Part shown: positions 6,665 to 10,156 of the stretch, in pieces
Position numbering within the stretch: the first letter of the stretch is position 1
How the letters are laid out: each line of letters opens with the position of its first letter
Source of the DNA: Desulfuromonadaceae bacterium GWB2_53_15
GTDB taxonomy: Bacteria; Desulfobacterota; Desulfuromonadia; Geobacterales; Pseudopelobacteraceae
Reading direction: 5' to 3'
DNA length: 10,156 bases
Assembly: GCA_001824455.1 (NCBI GenBank)
Contig: MHXL01000106.1
Location: 3,895 to 14,050, forward strand
The notes under the pieces: generated by a model
The model's database searches: none
Told to the model about the DNA's origin: nothing
The model's input: only the letters and a program-made list of their open reading frames with translations
Made by a program: the position numbers and the translations under genes

Positions 6665-6961
6665 TTATTCGATTCGGGTCATTTTATTAACGACTTTCTC
6701 TTCAATCAAACCTTCTACTGCATTTACATAGCGTTTGAAATGGTCAGAGTTCGTATGCTGTTCCAGGCAGCCGGCATTCTCCCAGGTTTCGTAGAAGACA
6801 AACACTGAAGGATCTTCGTTGTCCTGGTGCAGGTTGTACTCGATGCAGCCGTCCTCTTTTCTGGTCGGTGCAATCAGCTTGATCAGTTCGGCTTTCACGG
6901 CTTCAACAGAAACCTTCCTGGCCACGACCCTTGCTATCACGGTTAATTTAGACATGGTCAT
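6665..6961 (-). CDS. ABM-domain protein, putative quinol monooxygenase (YgiN-like)
   Basis: This protein of 96-98 residues is a single antibiotic-biosynthesis-monooxygenase (ABM) domain with a dimeric ferredoxin-like fold. It begins SKLTVIARVVARK, followed by a helix with AVKAELIKLIAPTRKEDGCIEYNLHQD (21-47), FVFYETWEN (54-62), the signature 'LEQHTNSDHFKRYV' (66-79) and a last helix EGLIEEKV. Cofactor-free quinol or aromatic oxidation is known for some members; the substrate here is unknown. Two starts are possible: ATG 6961 (GGAG 5 bases upstream) and ATG 6955, giving MSKL (AAGGA 5 bases upstream). It faces the dehydrogenase gene tail-to-tail, with 42 bases between, and no clear terminator is seen in that gap. 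Confidence 0.88.
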   Translation of the reverse strand: MTMSKLTVIARVVARKVSVEAVKAELIKLIAPTRKEDGCIEYNLHQDNEDPSVFVFYETWENAGCLEQHTNSDHFKRYVNAVEGLIEEKVVNKMTRIE

Positions 6962-6974
6962 CCTTGCTCCAACT

Positions 6975-7164
6975 GATTTATTCAGCTGAGTAGAATCAAT
7001 CTCCCGCTATGGCGGCGAAACAATCCCCTCTCCCTGAGGGAGAGGGCTAGGGTGAGGGGGCAGAGTTGATTTATTCGGCATTTCTGCCCCCTCATCCGGC
7101 CTTCGGCCACCTTCTCCCTCAGGGAGAAGGGCTGGCGGTAGATCAGTTCTAATCAGATTTATTC
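6975..7164. repeat. Composite palindromic (REP/MITE-like) element with 9-bp direct repeats
   Basis: Two 21-base perfect palindromes lie in the gap between the ABM and UPF0270 genes. The first (7026-7046) has arms CCCTCTCCCT/AGGGAGAGGG; the second (7110-7130) has arms CCTTCTCCCT/AGGGAGAAGG. Between them, GGGTGAGGGGGCAG (7050-7063) and CTGCCCCCTCATCC (7084-7097) are inverted copies with one mismatch, and GGCC-TTC-GGCC (7098-7108) forms a small hairpin. The 9-mer GATTTATTC occurs three times, at 6975-6983, 7068-7076 and 7156-7164, bracketing each palindrome. GC-rich palindromes of this kind are common dispersed intergenic repeats in proteobacteria. It could also end transcription of the UPF0270 gene. 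Confidence 0.75.
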
Positions 7165-7213
7165 ATATGATCCTATGGTGAATTCTTTTTCTGCGCCCAG
7201 TATTCGGTTTCTG

Positions 7214-7435
7214 TTATCTGCAGGGAATGATATTCCATGTCTCGGACGTACTGTCGTAAACGATCTTGGCCCGATTGTCCTTCAACTGCTGCATTACCTG
7301 GCCAATCTTCTCATCCAGCGTATATTCCGAGTCGGCCAGTTCGCTCCACTCACGGGTCACGAACTCCTCAATCATCTTCCGCAGTGTATCCGGATCAATC
7401 CGATCCAGCGGGATGTCAAAAGCCTCTTCGCGCAT
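7214..7435 (-). CDS. UPF0270 (YheU-like) protein, 73 aa
   Basis: This 73-residue protein starts MREEAFDIPLDRIDPDTLRKMIEEFVTREW and ends IVYDSTSETWNIIPCR. This fits the UPF0270/YheU pattern: IP...L.P.TL..LIE.FV.RE, then TL..K...V..QL, then a strand with 'E..NI.P'. E. coli YheU has about the same length. The family's usual REGTDYG loop is replaced here by REWSELAD. No function is known; the protein is small, acidic and cytoplasmic. I chose ATG 7435 over the upstream in-frame ATG 7501 because homology begins there, because a TATAAT lies at 7466-7471, and because an AAAGG precedes it (at the long distance of about 11 bases). The composite repeat lies downstream. Confidence 0.82.
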   Translation of the reverse strand: MREEAFDIPLDRIDPDTLRKMIEEFVTREWSELADSEYTLDEKIGQVMQQLKDNRAKIVYDSTSETWNIIPCR

Positions 7436-7456
7436 CTTTTGTTTGCCTTTCCAAGG

Positions 7457-7498
7457 TTCAAAACGATTATATTGTTTCGAATGCACCGAACATGTCAA
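7457..7498 (-). promoter_or_regulatory. Promoter-like TTGACA/TATAAT with 21-base spacer and overlapping imperfect palindrome
   Basis: On the minus strand a perfect TTGACA (7493-7498) and a perfect TATAAT (7466-7471) are separated by 21 bases, longer than the usual 16-18. Around the -10, TTCAAAACGA (7457-7466) and TTGTTTCGAA (7472-7481) are inverted with two mismatches and could be an operator. The start near 7459 would give a 24-nt leader for the UPF0270 gene. Either the -35 is coincidental or an activator compensates for the spacing. Confidence 0.4.
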
Positions 7499-7545
7499 CA
7501 ACTGATCAGCACCGGTCCATGAAATATCAACTTGGGATGGGTAAA

Positions 7546-7581
7546 ATGCATAAATCCGCCGGTCCCAGCGGGTTTATGCAT
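7546..7581 (-). terminator. Strong hairpin, probable terminator of the DUF3300-DUF2950 operon
   Basis: ATGCATAAATCCGC (7546-7559) pairs with GCGGGTTTATGCAT (7568-7581) across an 8-base loop; the 14-position stem has one T/G pair. Read on the minus strand, downstream of the DUF2950 stop at 7686, it is followed by a short T run (7543-7546), as expected for a weak intrinsic terminator. It lies about 105 bases after the stop and has a second hairpin immediately before it. The stretch 7597-7685 between hairpins and stop shows no gene. Confidence 0.5.
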
Positions 7582-7596
7582 CAGACGCATCGTCTG
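7582..7596. repeat. Perfect 6-bp stem-loop abutting the terminator hairpin
   Basis: CAGACG (7582-7587) and CGTCTG (7591-7596) are perfect inverted repeats with a CAT loop, starting one base after the long stem at 7546-7581. Together they make a tandem hairpin in the 3' region of the DUF2950 transcript. Confidence 0.5.
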
Positions 7597-7685
7597 CTAA
7601 CGGAGATAGCGCCCAGCCCAGGCCAAATGATCCGAAACGAAAAGGATTGGTCTGCTGCGCTGGACACTCGTGAGTTATTGATTCT

Positions 7686-8678
7686 TCACATCTGCCGGCC
7701 CTGTTTTTTCATCTCTCCCTGGCGTTTGACCTTTTTCCAGCCCCGGTCGGGATTGAATACCTGGATGGCCTCAGCAATACGCCGGGTGTCTTTGCCGAGA
7801 TTTTTCTCGTAGATGATCCCCTCCTGGTTTACCATAAAGGTCATAATCCCGGAATTACCGTACTCGGCAGGGTACGCTACCAATGCAAACCCGAGGATCA
7901 TCTTCCCCTTGACCACATAATTGTAGGGACCGCCACCGGCGTGTTTGCCCTGACCCTTGAGTATCTTGAAATGATACCCGTGGAAAGGAGAAAAATTGCC
8001 TGCAGTGTTGTACCCTTCCTGGGCCGCCTGTGCAATCAGTGGTCCGAGAGGACTCTCCTCCCCACCCTCTTTAGCTTCCCAGTACAGACCATCGCTACTG
8101 CCAGGGGAACTGATGAATCGCTGCGCAAATTCGACGTTGCCGCCACCGCGGCAATCCTTGCTCGCATATTCGTGCTGTGCATCGACATACGCATCGATCA
8201 CCTCGATGACCTGCAGTTCATTGCGGCCGATCCTTCGGTTCAGGACCTCCTTCCTCCCCTTTGAGATATCGAATACCCAACCGGCACCCTTCTTTACAAT
8301 CGGGATAGGCATGGGCCAGTCATCGGCACCGACATGCAGAATCATGGTACCTGCGGCCTTAGCCTTCAGGGAATTCTTCTGTTCATAGGACTTGATGAAT
8401 TTGTCGCGGCCAGCCCGATCAGCCACCCTGTCGCCTGAAGACATCAATTCCTTGCTGCCGGATCCGAGGATGACGAGCATTTCTTTTTCGTCATCCGCCC
8501 TGATTGCAGCAACAAGAGCCGTTACCGCCTCATCGGGCGACAGGAAACTTTTCTGTCGTACCCGCGCTGCGTGGGAATCCGTGGCAGTTGCTGATAAGAA
8601 CAGGACCACGGTGAAGGCGCAGGCCAGCAGGAACAGCCAGCCCCTTCCGACGATCGAATGCAAAACTGGTATATTCAT
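7686..8678 (-). CDS. DUF2950 family exported protein
   Basis: This 330-residue protein has an N-terminal signal peptide: a hydrophobic core at about residues 13-31 and likely cleavage after SHA (near 37). The mature part is DUF2950: FLSPDEAVTALVAAIRADD (45-63), a middle region with GWVFDISKGRKEVLNRRIGRNELQVIEVIDAYVDAQHEYA (133-172), then GYHFKILKGQGKHAGGGPYNYVVKGKMILGFALVAYPAEYGNSGIMTFMVN (234-284), the family's best conserved block. A basic tail follows (KKVKRQGEMKKQGRQM). No activity is known. The start is ATG 8678, with GGGGAGGA 5 bases upstream, rather than an in-frame ATG 8 codons earlier. It follows DUF3300 by 42 bases with no terminator between, so both are probably one operon acting in the periplasm or at the outer membrane. 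Confidence 0.9.
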   Translation of the reverse strand: MNIPVLHSIVGRGWLFLLACAFTVVLFLSATATDSHAARVRQKSFLSPDEAVTALVAAIRADDEKEMLVILGSGSKELMSSGDRVADRAGRDKFIKSYEQKNSLKAKAAGTMILHVGADDWPMPIPIVKKGAGWVFDISKGRKEVLNRRIGRNELQVIEVIDAYVDAQHEYASKDCRGGGNVEFAQRFISSPGSSDGLYWEAKEGGEESPLGPLIAQAAQEGYNTAGNFSPFHGYHFKILKGQGKHAGGGPYNYVVKGKMILGFALVAYPAEYGNSGIMTFMVNQEGIIYEKNLGKDTRRIAEAIQVFNPDRGWKKVKRQGEMKKQGRQM

Positions 8679-8720
8679 GGTTCCTCCCCTGATATTTAGC
8701 ATTGACCAGACAGAACTCCG

Positions 8721-9977
8721 TTACCTGCGCGAACCGCCGCCTCGCGAGCCGCCGCCCTCCTGGCGCCGCATCTCGCCACCGCGGAATCCATCTGACTGCT
8801 GCCGCATTTCTATACCGCGGTTGCTTATTCCTCCGCGCTCGCCTGCCTTGCGCTCGAAACTCCCTTCACCGACACCCTTGAAGGGCGTATCCCGTACCTC
8901 CGGGCGGTACGTCCTTTGACGATCTAGCCGCAGGCTCGGCGTCTGGGCACCTTCCTTGCGCATCTCGGACCCTCGCGAGCCGGCAGGCTCCTTGCGAACA
9001 GGCGGTACAATCTGCCCCCCACCCCTTTGCGGGGAAACCTGAGTCGGCCCACTATTCTGACGTTCAATGCGTCCCCCGGGATAACCGCGCCTTTCCGGGT
9101 TGGTAGGCGATACCCGTGTCGGCCGCGATCCGAAGCGTTCACTCGTTCTCAGATCCCGGTATGCAACCCCTTTCCGATGTGAAGGGTTATGTCTCCAGAC
9201 AGGCCCGGTGCCATCGCGCCTGCCGTAGTATCGGTGGAAATTTCTGGTTCTGGTGACATCAACGTGAATTCGACGAACCGGCCAATCGAACCAGACCCAA
9301 TTAAACCCGAAATAAATGCCAGGGCTGAAACCGATGAAAGCTCCGCTGACATACCCGTATGGATAGTACCAGTAATAGGGCGGATAGGCAGGATACCACC
9401 ACGGTCCATACACATAAGCCGGATCGTAGACCGGCACATGTATTACTTCAGGTTCGGCCGGTTCAATCCTGATAATTTCCTTCTCAACGAGTACCTTCTG
9501 TTCGCCGGTCGTATTTAGATTTCCCTGCTCCAGGGCCTTGCGGCGCAAGTCCTGTATGGTTGCCATAACCTCTTCTTCCTGGCTCAGGAAGGCATCCCCC
9601 AATTTTCTCGTCTGATCGAGCTTGTCGCTCAGGGCAGCAAGGATGTCCGGGAAATGGCAGAGCGATTTTACGCTCGGATCCCAAGGTTTTTCCTGCAGGG
9701 CGTTGTCCAGGTCGTTACCTTTCAGCTGTCTGTTATTATTCCTCCAGCGATCCGCCTCCACCACTTCCAAAGGATAAGTGGACGCCATCAGAATCTGGGC
9801 GGTCAATGCATCGGGGTAGAGAGCTATCGGCGCAAGCATCTGTGTCAGCTCTTCTTTGCTGAATCTGTAATCCTGATCGGAATCCCCTGCATCCTGAGCC
9901 ATTATCCCGGCAGGCATCACGAGCATGGCGATAACGATCCACGTCACCCCACTCAAAGCTAGTGTTGCAGCTCTCAT
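8721..9977 (-). CDS. DUF3300 family exported protein with Arg/Gly-rich tail
   Basis: This 418-residue protein has a signal peptide (hydrophobic 6-26, likely cleavage after GIMA at 27). DUF3300 covers about residues 37-240: FSKEELTQMLAPIALYPDALTAQILMASTYPLEVVEADRW (39-78), a heptad-like helical stretch at 115-165, then VIHVPVYDPAYVYGPWWYPAYPPYYWYYPYGY (178-209) and a Gly/aromatic segment to DWPVRR. From about 245 the chain is low-complexity, basic and rich in Arg, Gly, Ser and Pro, with RGG-type motifs and three EMR repeats (338, 390, 402). Such a tail is probably disordered and could bind anionic surface polymers; this is inference. The start ATG 9977 has AAAGGAG about 6 bases upstream and directly precedes the signal peptide; an in-frame ATG at 10016 would add a charged extension. 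It is the first gene of the pair with DUF2950. Confidence 0.9.
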   Translation of the reverse strand: MRAATLALSGVTWIVIAMLVMPAGIMAQDAGDSDQDYRFSKEELTQMLAPIALYPDALTAQILMASTYPLEVVEADRWRNNNRQLKGNDLDNALQEKPWDPSVKSLCHFPDILAALSDKLDQTRKLGDAFLSQEEEVMATIQDLRRKALEQGNLNTTGEQKVLVEKEIIRIEPAEPEVIHVPVYDPAYVYGPWWYPAYPPYYWYYPYGYVSGAFIGFSPGIYFGFNWVWFDWPVRRIHVDVTRTRNFHRYYGRRDGTGPVWRHNPSHRKGVAYRDLRTSERFGSRPTRVSPTNPERRGYPGGRIERQNSGPTQVSPQRGGGQIVPPVRKEPAGSRGSEMRKEGAQTPSLRLDRQRTYRPEVRDTPFKGVGEGSFERKAGERGGISNRGIEMRQQSDGFRGGEMRRQEGGGSRGGGSRR

Positions 9978-10026
9978 AAGGTCTCCTTTGCGTTTGCGGA
10001 TTTCTGTATTACTCAAACCTGGGTAA

Positions 10027-10055
10027 ATTATATCAGATTATTTGAGACGTGTGAG
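10027..10055 (-). promoter_or_regulatory. Putative promoter of the DUF3300-DUF2950 operon
   Basis: Minus-strand TGATATAAT is an extended -10 with a perfect TATAAT (10027-10032); CTCACA at 10050-10055 is a 4-of-6 -35 at 17-base spacing. Transcription from about 10020 would leave roughly 43 nt before the DUF3300 ATG. This also explains why the longer start at 10016 is unlikely, since it would lie almost at the transcript's 5' end. Confidence 0.55.
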
Positions 10056-10156
10056 CGGCAGGCGCAGGTGACTGGTGATCCGTGACGTGGCAAAGATGGA
10101 GGTCCCTTCCGCAAGGGCCAGGTACTTAACTGGTTGCAGAGATTGCCGGTGTTGAG
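10038..10156 (-). CDS. Possible C-terminal end of an unidentified protein, cut by window edge
   Basis: On the minus strand 38 sense codons run from the edge (first full codon at 10154) to TAA at 10038-10040, ending in YLALAEGTSIFATSRITSHL and then RLPLTRLK. Third positions are mostly G or C, as in the other genes here, and the residue mix looks protein-like. The fragment is too short to assign a family, and a second minus-strand frame is also open. The DUF3300 promoter would overlap its last codons. Confidence 0.35.
   Translation of the reverse strand, partial: QHRQSLQPVKYLALAEGTSIFATSRITSHLRLPLTRLK

Noticed and set aside
7568..7602. Integron attC-like features (inverted repeats followed by GCTAAC)
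   Set aside because: There is no matching GTTRRRY core at the other end and no integrase or cassette array nearby.
10109..10122. CCCTT-CCGC-AAGGG hairpin near the right edge
   Set aside because: The stem is 5 bp and has no T run on either strand; it may simply lie inside the partial reading frame there.

Overview
The window looks like a chromosomal segment of a deltaproteobacterium of the Geobacter group (Desulfuromonadia/Geobacterales). The basis is gene content: a 287-residue GHB dehydrogenase/succinic semialdehyde reductase-type beta-hydroxyacid dehydrogenase very like the Geobacter enzymes, a PilT-like ATPase with an N-terminal MshEN-type domain, a small RRM protein, and a DUF3300/DUF2950 pair. 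Composition is moderately GC-rich in genes, with AT-rich promoter gaps. No tRNA, rRNA, CRISPR array, transposase or phage gene is visible.

Layout. (1) 1-340, minus: a single-RRM RNA-binding protein cut by the left edge, with a long leader and a plausible promoter. (2) 559-2139, minus: a 526-residue PilT-family secretion/retraction ATPase behind a good sigma-70-type promoter. (3) 2403-6622, plus: eight tightly packed genes, namely a conserved hypothetical protein, DUF309, exported DUF1499, a radical SAM enzyme (CX4CX2C), a 63-residue Cys-rich protein, a PhnA-like zinc-ribbon protein, an AcpH-type ACP phosphodiesterase family protein (TTG start) and the beta-hydroxyacid dehydrogenase. From DUF309 onward the genes overlap or lie within about 25 bases of each other, so they probably form one operon. 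(4) 6665-7435, minus: an ABM-domain protein and a UPF0270/YheU-like protein, separated by a composite palindromic repeat element. (5) 7546-9977, minus: DUF3300 followed by DUF2950, both with signal peptides, ending in a strong hairpin. (6) The right edge may hold the last 38 codons of another minus-strand gene.

How the genes may work together. The DUF3300/DUF2950 pair is a two-gene envelope operon of unknown role. The plus-strand cluster mixes metal-binding proteins (two Cys-pair proteins and an Fe-S radical SAM enzyme) with a fatty-acid carrier-protein hydrolase homologue and an NADPH-type aldehyde reductase; no single pathway explains it, and it is best treated as a co-transcribed housekeeping or accessory set. 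The most notable points are the MshEN-PilT fusion, which suggests c-di-GMP control of a pilus motor, and the palindrome/direct-repeat element at 6975-7164. I see no convincing evidence of a wholly new system.
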